Of a stretch of DNA of 64,000 bases, positions 22,796 through 34,717 are shown one piece after another. A program made the position numbers and the translations under genes. The stretch lies in NCBI GenBank assembly GCA_001695595.3, contig MBPM02000174.1:18940-82939 (forward strand), read 5' to 3'. The notes under the pieces are model-generated. The model did not search any database. It saw only the letters and a program-made list of their open reading frames with translations, and had not been told where the DNA came from. Numbering within the stretch: the first letter of the stretch is position 1; every line of letters starts with the position of its first letter. The DNA comes from Plasmopara viticola (Eukaryota > Oomycota > Peronosporomycetes > Peronosporales > Peronosporaceae).

Positions 22796-25700
22796 TCACC
22801 GCTGATGCTGTGTGTCCTTTGTTGCTGACTTGGTTTTGATTCCGGAGGCTTCGCGCAGATACTTCAGCATCTTGGTTCCAAGCGCCTTGGTTAGCATATC
22901 TGCAAGCTGACTCCTTGTACCAATGTAGCCAATCTTGAGTAATGCATGCTGAACGTTCTCTTGAATAAAGTGATGTCTGATGTCCACGTGCTTTGTACGT
23001 CTGTGGTAGCTCGCGTTGTTTGCCAAAGCTATCGCACCTTGATTGTCTTCCCATATTTGCGTGCCTCCCACTTGTTCTTGACCCATGTCCTTGAGCATTG
23101 CGCGCGCCCAAAGTACTTCTTGTGTGCACAAGCTGAGCGCCATATACTCTGCTTCTGCGGAACTTAGTGCAACGGTTCTCTGATACTTGGACTTGAATAC
23201 AACCGGAGCTTTACCAATGTTGATCAACACACCTGAGACAGACCGTCTGTCATCGGTGTTGCTACCCCAGTCAGCATCCGAAAAAGCTTCAACAATCACC
23301 TTCCTTGTTTCTCTTTGGTAAACGATCCCATGATGACGTGTCGAATTTAAGTAGGGCAATACACGAAGTGCGGCGTTCCAATGTGGAAACCCCGGTTTTC
23401 CGAGAAATCGAGACAGTTGTGTCACGATGTATGCGACGTCCGGCCGAGTGCAAGTTGTAACATATAGCAGACATCCAATTAGTGAGCGGTATGGTCTTGA
23501 CCGCATCTCCGAACGCTCAGCTTCTGTACTTGGTGACTGTGATGTTGACAGCTTGAGACCGGACGTACACGGATTGTCGACGTTCTTGGCGTTTTTTGTC
23601 CAAATCGCTCAGCCACGTCGCTAATGTAGCGTATTTGCTTGATCATTAGTGTGGAAGCTGCCATGTCGTGGTCGATCTCCATGCCCAAGATTAACTTCGC
23701 CATACCGAGATCCTTCATCTTGAAAACAATTTTAAGCATCCCCTTGACCTCTAGAATCTCGTCGCTCGTTTTGGCTGCAATGATCATATCATCGACATAA
23801 GACATACGTACACAAAACCTTCCACCACTTTCTTCACGTAGACGCATTGATCCGCTCCACAACTTTTAGAATCGTTCTTCTTGAAGACGTGGTCGATCGT
23901 CTTGTTCCAAGCGCTTGCAGCTTGCTTAAGAGCATATATAGCTTTGTTCAGCTGACACGCAAATTCTTGAGCTCCCTTAACACCAATTGGAACTTCCATG
24001 TGAACACGATCCGACAGTACACTGTTGAGAAAGGCGGCGTCGACGTCCAGCTGTTCCATTTTGTAGCCTAATACCGCACACACTGCGAGTACAAGTCGAA
24101 TTGAGTTCATGTTGGCCACTGGAGAGTAAGTCTCGAAGAAATCCACGCCGTATTTCTGCTTCAAACCTTTAGCTACCAACTGTGCTTTGCAGCGCACAAC
24201 ATATCCATTCTGGTAAAGCTTCTTAGCAAAGACCCAGCGGCATGCAATCGCACGTCCAATTGATTCTCGTGGAACGAGTGTCCATGTTTTGTTTTTGTGA
24301 TGCGACTGTAATTCGGCGTCCATTGCTTGTCGCCACTGTTCTGCCTCGTCACTAGACATTGCCTGCGCATACGTGGTAGGCAAGTCTAATTCTTCACCAA
24401 CACTCATAGCGTAAGCTAGAATAGCTTCAGCTATCAGGCCGTCTTCATCAATCCTTGCACGCTTTGGAGACGGTGGTCCTTCGCTTCCTCCCAGACTTTC
24501 ATCGGCATCTGATCCGTTTTCCAGCAACAACATTGGTTCATATGTACGCCTTGAACGTTCCACTTGCGGTCGAAATACCAATCGATCTTCCTGTGCATCC
24601 AGTGTAGGAGTTCTGTACTCTGTCAGTTCAAAGTGTACTGAGGTCGGTAATCGAAGCATCTCGACCCTTAACGCATTTGTGTCGGACTCCTCCTCATTCG
24701 TTGGAGCATCTGGAATTTCATCTTCTCCTTCACACTCCATAAGTTCATCTTTATCTTGTTGGTGTTCCGTCGGCCCGGACACAGCACTTTCATCGTTGTC
24801 TTTGGTAACGTGTATCACTTTTATTTGTTTGGGCGGGTGTGTCTCATAAATGCCGCCCACTACACGCTCGTCCAGCTTCACCGACCGGGATACTGATATC
24901 TTGTCTTTCTCCAAATCGAAAACTCGGTATCCCTTGGTGTCTTTGGCATAACCAAGGAACATGCACTTGAAGCTTTTGGCTTCGAGCTTCGTCCTCTTCA
25001 CTTGATCAACGTGAGCATATCCATGAGACCCAAACACCCTAAGATGATTAATCCGAGGCTTCATCTCAAATCCAAGTTCATATGGGGTGTTATTCGGGTG
25101 CATCGTATTAGGAGAGCGGTTGATCAAGTACACCGCAGTGCTTACTGCCTCTGCCCACCAACATGTCGAAACACACTTGTAGTGTAGCATGCTACGTGCC
25201 TTTTCCATTATCGTTCGGTTCATTCGTTCTGCAATTCCATTTTGTTGGGGACTGTATGGTACTGTACGCTGATGTATGATACCGTTCCGCTGACATAAAT
25301 CCGTAACTGTCTAGTTGACAAACTCCGTTCCGTTGTCCGAACGCAGGCACTTGATACGGGTTCCCCACTGATTCTCATGCAGTGCTTTGAATATCTTGAT
25401 CTTGTCGGCAACTTCACTCTTCTTTGCCAGAAAGTAAGCCACCACATATCGTGAATAATCATCCACAAACGTCAAAATGTAAATAGCACCTCCTTTTGAA
25501 AGTGTCTTCATGGGTCCCATCACGTCTGTGTGAACTAATTCCAATACACGTGACGTCTTTGTCATGGAACGTCCTGGAAAAGCTTCGATCGTCTACTTGC
25601 CCTTCATGCATCCACCACACAGGGTCTTGATACCTTGTTTTAGCGCAGAAATACCTTCTGTGGATCGCATAGTCTTCACGAAAACGTCGTCACTTGGCTG

Positions 25701-26884
25701 TCCCATACGAGCGTGCCATAACTCCCACTGACTATCAACTCCCGAGTATTGCACCATTTGTGCCTCCTCTTGCTGACAAACCAGTGTGTAAGTTTTCCCA
25801 TTTCTTATCCCAGTTGCCAAAGCATCGTTCTTGTCCCAAATGATGCACGAAGCACGCTGAAATTTTACACTTAGTCCACGTTCGGCAAGCTTTTCCCACC
25901 GACAGTAGACGTCTGTCAAGTCCAGGGATAAGCAGCACTTCCATCATCGATATGCGTCTTCCATCTAAGCCGATAAGCTTCACCGTTCCAGCTCCTTCGA
26001 TGCGTAACTTTCTGCCATCTGCAATTGTTACCTTGATGTCGTCTTTAAGTTGCTTGAAGTCGACCAAGTCACATCGGTGAGGGGTCATGTGTGACTTCGC
26101 ACCACTGTCGATCAGCCAGCTTACTGATTGCTCATCCCCCACAGCAAACACTGCATCATTACCGCTATAACGGTTTCTGGAACTGTTCTCAGCAGCTGGG
26201 CAGTCCCGTTTCATATGACCAGTCTGGTCACAATTGAAGCATTTTCCCCGAAAACCACCGCCCTTGCGTGGCGCGTAAATCTTGCGGCCACTTCCTCGTC
26301 TGTCTTAATCCGTCCATCATTGCCTGTGGCTCGAAACGCTTTCTCACTTGCTTCCTTCTTCTGTAGTCTGTCTGACTCCTTCAACAGCTTCTCCTTGACT
26401 TCGATCAGAGTGATGTCATTGGTATTTCATATTCCGCCGGCAAGCTGCTCAGAAGCACCACTAGCTGTCTTAATTCATCCACCGGCTCTCCCGTCATCTG
26501 GAGTCCCACCACCAGCTTATCGAACGCGTCCAGATGTTCCACCATGCGAGTGCCACTCTCCATCTTAAACTCATGAAGGCGCCGTGTCATCGTGACACGG
26601 TTGTGTAGAGTGGAACGATGGTAGAAATCGCGAAGCGTTCCCCATGCCTCCAAGGAACGAGTAGCAGACCGTATCTTGGTCTGGTGTTGTATCTCGACGC
26701 CCTGGGCAAATATACCCAATGCCTTGGCGTCATTCTCGAGCCACGTCTCCGTTATTTCGCACTCGCCCTTCGCGCCCATAATGTGTCCCAGAAGCCCTTT
26801 TCTTGCGAGGGCGATTCTCATGTTGAACTCCCAATGGTAGTAGTGACCATCTCCTAGGAGGACTTTGGTGCGCTTGGTAGTCAT
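22796..26884 (-). pseudogene. Copia gag-pol of element B, multiply frameshifted
   Basis: It starts at 26884 (MTTKRTKVLLG). The open pieces, in order, are gag (26405-26884), CCHC and protease (WLIDSGAKSHM, 25735-26214), integrase pieces (25311-25919), integrase end, linker and RT (23784-25223), RT (23479-23862, YVDD at 23788-23799) and RT end to RNase H (22796-23506). At least five frame breaks separate them. It differs from A, C and D throughout, so it is a separate lineage rather than a recent duplicate. Confidence 0.85.
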
Positions 26885-26932
26885 GGCGGTGACGTTGTGG
26901 TGATGCGAGGCTGTTGTTTGCGGCTGTTAAGT

Positions 26933-27078
26933 TGTTGAGAAGGAAGTAGAAACCGAAGTGAATATATTTATCCTGACCAATGAACGGCTACCATATGTAA
27001 TTATTAATTGTGACGTACTTGTAATTACTGTGAAGCCATCCACCTGTTCAACATGCATTCAGCGGTGTAATGTTAACA
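26933..27078 (-). repeat. 5' LTR of element B
   Basis: It runs TGTTGAGAAGG to TGTTAACA with intact ends. It differs from its partner at both the inner and outer ends. Confidence 0.85.
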
Positions 27079-27236
27079 ATATCGCAGCTACAAGTGCTGT
27101 AATAAAGCCGTCGAGAAAGACAAACCTTAATCAGCATACATTGACTTTTTGCTGTTAGCATGCTTTAATGTGTCAGTGAAACTTAAATGTCGGTCGGAAC
27201 ATGTCAAACGTCATATTTTATACTTGGTTATACGGT

Positions 27237-27530
27237 GAAGCTTGGAAAAGGTTGGGGTGGCGCCCTCCTTCCAAGCGGGGGCTAAATGCTCGCGCGCTTC
27301 GGGCAGATGCTCTCGGGCGTCTGCAGGTCTCTAACGAGTCTCACCCTCGACGCGACGGTGTCTAGCACCGGGCGCCACCTGGGCTCTTACCAAGTCAGAC
27401 TTAAGCAAAATAATGGAAGACCCTCACGACCTCGGTGCTGGCTGCACTGCCCGCCGAACGAGACCCGACGTATGCGGACACCGCTCTATGTAGTGGACTA
27501 GCCAGACTGAGCCTAGCACGTGCATAACTG
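27237..27530. other. GC-rich insertion in an array spacer, unidentified
   Basis: About 290 bp of non-array sequence interrupt the spacer between TTATACGGT and TCAGTATTCG, which are adjacent in every other unit. It contains the inverted repeats GGTGGCGCCC (27256-27265) with GGGCGCCACC (27370-27379), and CTTGGAA (27241-27247) with TTCCAAG (27269-27275). There is no long ORF with recognisable content, no clear target duplication, no LTR and no tRNA promoter boxes that I can identify. It could be a small non-autonomous element or filler DNA. Confidence 0.6.
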
Positions 27531-27841
27531 TCAGTATTCGTTGATATGAACATCGATTATTCATTTACTTAAATTGTTTTCACTAATAAATACCTATATC
27601 ATCAGGAGAAAGAAATTAGGGCAAAACAATAATTCTATCCCAACTGCAGTAACAACAGACTCGTAATAAGCATAGATCAACAACTACGACAAAAGACCTT
27701 CGAATTGACTAACTTTATTCGTAAAATCGGAAACGACAGCATCAGAAGCAGCGTGGTGTCATATTCAGTAGAAAATGAAATCCGAGCATCAAATAATTGA
27801 GTGAGGGTACGGTATTGTAAGTCGGATACGTCGACCCAGAT

Positions 27842-28090
27842 CTACCACCAGCCTCCACCCCAGCCTCCACCCCAGCCACCACCTAAGCCTCCGCCCCAGC
27901 CACCACCCCATCCGGGTCCACCCCAAGGCCCTCCCCAGCCCCAGAATTCCTTCTTATTACCTTCTGGACCCTTACCTGCAGCAGGTGCTGCCTCTGTAGG
28001 TATAGCTGCTGACCGCAGTGCATTTTGGTCAGCAGCGGCAAAGTTTGCAACAGCAATTGCAGCAACGACGGCGAAAGCAGTAAACTTCAT
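27842..28090 (-). CDS. Secreted Gly/Trp-rich repeat protein, copy 13
   Basis: Changes from reference are A9V, Y17F, M30I and L59P. The F17 form is typical of this block. Initiator motif at 28348-28361. The upstream in-frame extension is closed by a TAA (GATAAATTTGG). Confidence 0.78.
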   Translation of the reverse strand: MKFTAFAVVAAIAVANFAAADQNALRSAAIPTEAAPAAGKGPEGNKKEFWGWGGPWGGPGWGGGWGGGLGGGWGGGWGGGWW

Positions 28091-29075
28091 GGTCTTATCG
28101 AGGAGTAGACAACCAAGCAAAGTTGATTTCAAAGTCTCGAAGCAAGTTGCGTTGTGATGAATATGTATGCCGTGTCTCCTCTTCGAGCGGTAAATCCTGT
28201 CATTTTCTTGGATTTTTACCAGCATCCAAATTTATCGCGAATTTGATGGCACCTCAGTAGCTGGAAATTACACTTTCTTGTCATTTGTGATGTGTTTGGA
28301 TCTGACGGAGTACGTTCATCAAAGCCACTATGTAAAACCCAAAATTTAATGATCAATGAGCAAAACAATGGAATTTTTGCGTCCTACCATATAAAGTTGC
28401 GGTCCTGACCAGTAGCTATCCATCTAAATATGATTGATTCTGGAAATTGAGCCTTTAAGCAAACTCTACTTTCAAAAACACTATGACGGGTGATGCCGTT
28501 GTCTTACTCAGTGCCTGTACTTTGGTAGCTTTTGGCTTAATAAAAAATTTGATTCTTTCAAGTATAGGATGCTCAAGTCCACTGCGTTAAGAATCTTAAA
28601 GACTCATATCGCAGCTACATGTGCTGTGAGATAAAGCCGTCCAGAAAGACAAACCTTAATCAGAATACATCGACTTTTTGCTGTTAGCATGCTTTTATGT
28701 GTCAGTGAGTCTTAAATGTCGGTCGGAACATGTCAAAAGTCATATCCTGTACTTAATCATACGGTCAGTATTCGTTGATATGAACTTCGATCATTCATTC
28801 ACTTAAGTTGTTTTCACCAATATACACCTATACAATCAAGAGATAGAAATTAGGGCAAAACAATAATTCTATCCCAACTGCAGTAACAACAGACTCGTAA
28901 TAAGCATAGATCAACAACTACGACAAAAGACCTTCGAATTGACTAACTTTATTCTTAAAAACGGAAACGACAGCATCAGAAGCAGCGTGGTGTCATATTC
29001 AGTAGAAAATGAAATTCGAGCATCAAATAATTGGGTGAGGGTACGGTATTGTAAGTCGGATACGTCGACCCAGAT

Positions 29076-29324
29076 CTACCACCAGCCTCCACCCCAGCCT
29101 CCACCCCAGCCACCACCTAAGCCTCCGCCCCAGCCACCACCCCATCCGAGTCCACCCCAAGGCCCTCCCCAGCCCCAGAATTCCTTCTTATTACCTTCTG
29201 GACCCTTACCTGCAGCAGGTGCTGCCTCTGTAGGCATAGCTGCTGACCGCAGTGCATTTTGGCCAGCAGCGGCAAAGTTTGCAACAGCAATTGCAGCAAC
29301 GACGGCGAAAGCAGTAAACTTCAT
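29076..29324 (-). CDS. Secreted Gly/Trp-rich repeat protein, copy 14 (no initiator)
   Basis: Changes are A9V, Y17F and D21G, the last at the first mature residue (AAAGQ). Upstream, CCGTCCATTAAC is joined to GGGGTGATGCCG at about 29557, removing the initiator and about 170 bp. The gene may be silent or driven from elsewhere. Confidence 0.72.
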   Translation of the reverse strand: MKFTAFAVVAAIAVANFAAAGQNALRSAAMPTEAAPAAGKGPEGNKKEFWGWGGPWGGLGWGGGWGGGLGGGWGGGWGGGWW

Positions 29325-30137
29325 GGTCTTATCGAGGAGTAGACGACCAAGCAAAGTTGTTTTCAAAGTCTCGAAGCAAGTTGCGTTGTGATGAATATGT
29401 ATGCCGTGTCTCCTCTTCGAGCGGTAAATCCTGTCATTTTCTTGGATTTTTACCAGCATCCAAATCCATCGCGAATTTGATGGCACCTCAGTAGCTGAAA
29501 ATTACACTTTCTTGACATTTGTGATGTGTTTGTATCTGACGGGTTCCGTCCATTAACGGGGTGATGCCGTTGTCTTACTCAGTGCCTGTACTTCGATCTC
29601 CTTTTCTTGATGAAAACTTAGATTCTTTTAAGTATAGGATTCTCAAGTCCACTGCGTTTAGACTCTCAATAACTCATACCACAACTACAAGTGCTGCGAG
29701 ATAAAGCCGTTCAGAAAGACACACCTTTATCATCATACATTCACTTTTTGCTATAAGCTTGCTTTTATGTGTCAGTAAGTCTTAAATGTTGGTCGAGACA
29801 TGTCAAAAGTCATATCCTGTACTTAATCATACGGTCAGTATTCGTTGATATGAACTTCGATCATTCATTCACTTAAATCGTTTTCACCACTAAACACCTA
29901 TATAATAATGAGAAAGGGCAAAACCACAATTCTATCTTAACTGCAGTAACAACAGACTCGTAATAAGCATAGATCAACAACTACGACAAAAGACCCTCGA
30001 ATTGAAAAACTTTATTTTAAAAACGAAAACGACACCATTAGGAGCAGCGTGGTGTCAAATTTAGTAGAAAATGAAATCCGAGCATCAAATAATTGAGTGA
30101 GGGTACGGTATTGTAAGTCGGATACGTCGACCCAGAT

Positions 30138-30386
30138 CTACCACCAGCCTCCACCCCAGCCTCCACCCCAGCCATCACCTATGCCTCCGCCCCAGCCACC
30201 ACCCCATCCGAGTCCACCCCAAGGCCCTCCCCAGCCCCAGAATTCCTTCTTATTACCTTCTGGACCCTTACCTGCAGCAGGTGCTGCCTCTGTAGGCATA
30301 GCTGCTGACCGCAGTGCATTTTGGTCAGAAGCGGCAAAGTTTGCAACAGCTATTGCAGCAGCGACGGCGAAAGCAGTAAACTTCAT
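30138..30386 (-). CDS. Secreted Gly/Trp-rich repeat protein, copy 15
   Basis: Changes are Y17F, A20S, L69I and G71D. S20 sits at the predicted cleavage site (AAS|DQ), which should still be accepted. The 5'UTR just upstream of the ATG differs (GAGTACAAACAAG), breaking the long in-frame extension. Initiator motif at 30642-30655. Confidence 0.77.
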   Translation of the reverse strand: MKFTAFAVAAAIAVANFAASDQNALRSAAMPTEAAPAAGKGPEGNKKEFWGWGGPWGGLGWGGGWGGGIGDGWGGGWGGGWW

Positions 30387-31361
30387 GGTCTTATCGAGGA
30401 GTACAAACAAGTAAAGTTGATATCAAAGTCTCGAAGCAAGTTGAGTTGTGATGAATATGTATGCCGTGTCTCCTCTTCGAGCGGTAAATCCTGTCATTTT
30501 CTTGGATTTTTACCAGCATCCAAATCCATCGCGAATGTGATGGCACCTCAGTAGCTGAAAATTACACTTTCTTGTCATTTGTGATGTGTTTGTATCTGAC
30601 GGATTACGTTCATTAAAGCCACTATGTAAAACCTATAATTTAATGATCAATGAGCAAAACAATGGAATTTTTTGCGTCCTACCATATAAAGTTGCGGTCC
30701 TGACCTGTACTTATCCATCTAAATATGATTGATTCTGGAAATTGAGCGTATAACCATACTTTACTTTCAAAAACACTATGACGGGTGATGCCGTTGTCTT
30801 ACTCAGTGCCTGTACTTCGATCTCCTTTTTCTTGATGAAAAGTTAGATTCTTTTAAGTATAGGATTCTCAAGTCCACTGCGTTTAGACTCTCAATAACTC
30901 ATATCACAACTACAAGTGCTGCGAGATAAATCCGTTCAGAAAGACACACCTTTATCATCATACATTCACTTTTTGCTACAAGCTTGCTTTATGTGTCAGT
31001 AAGTCTTAAATGTTGGTCGAGACATGTCAAAAGTCATATCCTGTACTTAATCATACGGTCAGTATTCGTTGATATGAACTTCGATCATTCATTCACTTAA
31101 ATCGTTTTCACCACTAAACACCTATATAATCATGAGAAAGGGCAAAACCACAATTCTATCTTAACTGCAGTAACAACAGACTCGTAATAAGCATAGATCA
31201 ACAACTACGACAAAAGACCCTCGAATTGAAAAACTTTATTTTAAAAACGAAAACGACACCATTAGGAGCAGCGTGGTGTCATATTTAGTAGAAAATGAAA
31301 TCCGAGCATCAAATAATTGAGTGAGGGTACGGTATTGTAAGTCGGATACGTCGACCCAGAT

Positions 31362-31610
31362 CTACCACCAGCCTCCACCCCAGCCTCCACCCCAGCCACC
31401 ACCTATGCCTCCGCCCCAGCCACCACCCCATCCGAGTCCACCCCAAGGCCCTCCCCAGCCCCAGAATTCCTTCTTATTACCTTCTGGACCCTTACCTGCA
31501 GCAGGTGCTGCCTCTGTAGGCATAGCTGCTGACCGCAGTGCATTTTGGTCAGCAGCGGCAAAGTTTGCAACAGCAATTGCAGCAGCGACGGCGAAAGCAG
31601 TAAACTTCAT
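31362..31610 (-). CDS. Secreted Gly/Trp-rich repeat protein, copy 16
   Basis: Changes are Y17F and L69I. I69 is shared with copy 15, indicating a recent common source. Initiator motif at 31868-31881. Confidence 0.78.
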   Translation of the reverse strand: MKFTAFAVAAAIAVANFAAADQNALRSAAMPTEAAPAAGKGPEGNKKEFWGWGGPWGGLGWGGGWGGGIGGGWGGGWGGGWW

Positions 31611-32594
31611 GGTCTTATCGAGGAGTAGACAACCAAGCAAAGTTGTTTTCAAAGTCTCGAAGCAAGTTGCGTTGTGATGAATATGTATGCCGTGTCTCCT
31701 CTTCGAGCGGTAAATCCTGTCATTTTCTTGGATTTTTACCAGCATCCAAATCCATCGCGAATTTGATGGCACCTCAGTAGCTGGAAATTACACTTTCTTG
31801 TCATTTGTGATGTGTTTGGATCTGACGGAGTACGTTCATCAAAGCCACTATGTAAAACCCAAAATTTAATGATCAATGAGCAAAACAATGGAATTTTTGC
31901 GTCCTACCATATAAAGTTGCGGTCCTGACCAGTAGCTATCCATCTAAATATGATTGATTCTGGAAATTGAGCTTATAACCATACTTTACTTTCAAAAAAA
32001 AAACACTATGACGGGTGATGCCGTTGTCTTACTCAGTGCCTGTACTTCGATCTCCTTTTTCTTGATGAAAACTTAGATTCTTTTAAGTATAGGATTCTCA
32101 AGTCCACTGCGTTTAGACTCTCAATAACTCATATCACAGCTACAAGTGCTGCGAGATAAAGCCGTTCAGAAAGACACACCTTTATCATCATACATCCACT
32201 TTTTGCTATAAGCTTGCTTTTATGTGTCAGTAAGTCTTAAATGTTGGTCGAGACATGTCAAAAGTCATATCCTGTACTTAATCATACGGTCAGTATTCGT
32301 TGATATGAACTTCGATCATTCATTCACTCAAATCGTTTTCACCACTAAACACCTATATAATCATGAGAAAGTGGCAAAACCATAATTTTATCCCAACTGC
32401 AGTAACAACAGACTCGTAATAAGCATAGATCAACAACTACGACAAAAGACCCTCGAATTGACAAACTTTATTTTTAAAAACGGAAACGACAGCATTAGGA
32501 GCAGCGTGGTGTCATATTTAGTAGAAAATGAAATCCGAGCATCGAATAATTGAGTGAGGGTACGGTATTGTAAGTCGGTTACGTCGACCCAGAT

Positions 32595-32843
32595 CTACCA
32601 CCAGCCTCCACCCCAGCCTCCACCCCAGCCACCACCTAAGCCTCCGCCCCAGCCACCACCCCATCCGAGTCCACCCCAAGGCCCTCCCCAGCCCCAGAAT
32701 TCCTTCTTATTACCTTCTGGACCCTTACCTGCAGCAGGTGCTGCCTCTGTAGGCATAGCTGCTGACCGCAGTGCATTTTGGTCAGCAGCGGCATAGTCTG
32801 CAACGGCAATTGCAGCAGCGACGGCGAAAGCAGTAAACTTCAT
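32595..32843 (-). CDS. Secreted Gly/Trp-rich repeat protein, copy 17 (no initiator)
   Basis: The one change is N16D. It has the same upstream deletion as copy 14 (junction near 33044) and, in addition, a 33-bp deletion in the 5'UTR between GAGTAGACAAG and TTACGTTG. The tail is reference. Confidence 0.72.
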   Translation of the reverse strand: MKFTAFAVAAAIAVADYAAADQNALRSAAMPTEAAPAAGKGPEGNKKEFWGWGGPWGGLGWGGGWGGGLGGGWGGGWGGGWW

Positions 32844-33625
32844 GGTCGTATCGAGGAGTAGACAAGTTACGTTGTGATGAATATGTATGCCGTGTCTCCT
32901 CTTCGAGCGGTAAATCCTGTCATTTTCTTGGATTTTTACCAGCATCCAAATCCATCGCGAATTTGATGGCACCTCAGTAGCTGAAAATTACACTTTCTTG
33001 ACATTTGTGATGTGTTTGTATCTGACGGGTTCCGTCCATTAACGGGGTGATGCCGTTGTCTTACTCAGTGCCTGTACTTCGATCTCCTTTTTCTTGATGA
33101 AAAGTTAGATTCTTTTAAGTATAGGATTCTCAAGTCCACTGCGTTTAGACTCTCAATAACTCATACCACAACTACAAGTGCTGCGAGATAAAGCCGTTCA
33201 GAAAGACACACCTTTATCATCATACATCCACTTTTTGCTATAAGCTTGCTTTTATGTGTCAGTAAGTCTTAAATGTTGGTCGAGACATGTCAAAAGTCAT
33301 ATCCTGTACTTAATCATACGGTCAGTATTCGTTGATATGAACTTCGATCATTCATTCACTTAAATCGTTTTCACCACTAAACACCTATATAATCATGAGA
33401 AAGGGCAAAACCACAATTCTATCTTAACTGCAGTAACAACAGACTCGTAATAAGCATAGATCAACAACTACGACAAAAGACCTTCGAATTATCTAACTTT
33501 ATTCTTAAAATCGGAAACGACAGCATCAGAAGCAGCGTGGTGTCATATTCAGTAGAAAATGAAATCCGAGCATCAAATAATTGAGTGAGGGTACGGTATT
33601 GTAAGTCGGATACGTCGACCCAGAT

Positions 33626-33874
33626 CTACCACCAGCCTCCACCCCAGCCTCCACCCCAGCCACCACCTAAGCCTCCGCCCCAGCCACCACCCCATCCGAG
33701 TCCACCCCAAGGCCCTCCCCAGCCCCAAAATTCCTTCTTATTACCTTCTGGACCCTTACCTGCAGCAGGTGCTGCCTCTGTAGGCATAGCTGCTGACCGC
33801 AGTGCATTTTGGTCAGCAGCGGCAAAGTTTGCAACAGCAATTGCAGCAGCGACGGCGAAAGCAGTAAACTTCAT
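33626..33874 (-). CDS. Secreted Gly/Trp-rich repeat protein, copy 18
   Basis: The one change is Y17F. Initiator motif at 34132-34145. This is the last minus-strand copy before the array switches orientation. Confidence 0.78.
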   Translation of the reverse strand: MKFTAFAVAAAIAVANFAAADQNALRSAAMPTEAAPAAGKGPEGNKKEFWGWGGPWGGLGWGGGWGGGLGGGWGGGWGGGWW

Positions 33875-34493
33875 GGTCTTATCGAGGAGTAGACAACCAA
33901 GCAAAGTTGTTTTCAAAGTCTCGAAGCAAGTTGCGTTGTGATGAATATGTATGCCGTGTCTCCTCTTCGAGCGGTAAATCCTGTCATTTTCTTGGATTTT
34001 TACCAGCATCCAAATCCATCGCGAATTAGATGGCACCTCAGTAGCTGGAAATTACACTTTCTTGTCATTTGTGATGTGTTTGGATCTGACGGAGTACGTT
34101 CATCAAAGCCACTATGTAAAACCAAAAATTTAATGATCAATGAGCAAAACAATGGAATTTTTGCGTCCTACCATATAAAGTTGCGGTCCTGACCAGTAGC
34201 TATCCATCTAAATATGATTAATTCTGGAAATTGAGCTTATAACCATACTTGACTTTCAAAAAAAAAAACACTATGACGGGTGATGCCGTTGTCTTACTCA
34301 GTGCCTGTACTTCGATCTCCTTTTTCTTGATGAAAACTTAGATTCTTTTAAGTATAGGATTCTCAAGTCCACTGCGTTTAGACTCTCAATAACTCATATC
34401 ACAACTACAAGTGCTGCGAGATAAAGCCGTTCAGAAAGACACACCTTTATCATCATACATCCACTTTTTGCTATAAGCTTGCTTTTATGTGTC

Positions 34494-34663
34494 CGAGTGG
34501 GCGCGCGAGCGGCTGAAACACCACATTTTAACTTCGTTCTGTATTGAGGACGAAGCGCAAGGACTGTGTATTAAGGCCACATCCTTTGTACAATGTGAGG
34601 GCGAAGCTAAGGTAAGTATGGTGGTTCAGGTCGAGAAGGCAGAGCTGAAAAAATGCCTCGTTG
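34494..34663 (+). other. Non-array segment at the orientation switch; possible captured exon
   Basis: 170 bp with no match to any unit lie exactly between the last minus-strand spacer (ending TATGTGTC) and the first plus-strand unit (starting TGCTTCGAG). One plus frame is open across the whole segment (from EWARERLKHH on), and AAG|GTAAGTATG at about 34609 is an excellent 5' splice donor, so the first part may be a displaced exon end of a host gene. I do not recognise the peptide. Confidence 0.55.
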
Positions 34664-34717
34664 TGCTTCGAGACTTTGAAATCAACTTTGCTTGGTTGTC
34701 TACTCCTCGATACGACC

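Larger units (their letters stand above)
22643..27078 (-). mobile_element. Ty1/copia retrotransposon B, family 2 divergent member, decayed
   Basis: It has the same 146-bp LTR architecture as element A, but the internal region is clearly diverged at the protein level. The flanks do not match (TATTC left, ATATC right) and belong to non-adjacent unit positions. It is therefore an old copy or one whose flanks have recombined. Confidence 0.88.
27079..34493 (-). repeat. Tandem array block 3, copies 13-18, with higher-order structure
   Basis: The six units are less uniform than block 1. CDS spacing is 1234, 1062, 1224, 1233 and 1031 bp. The two short intervals come from the same deletion upstream of copies 14 and 17. 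Copies 13, 16 and 18 share another upstream variant (GGATCTGACGGAGTACGTTCATC). The first spacer is interrupted by about 290 bp of foreign GC-rich DNA. Confidence 0.88.
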
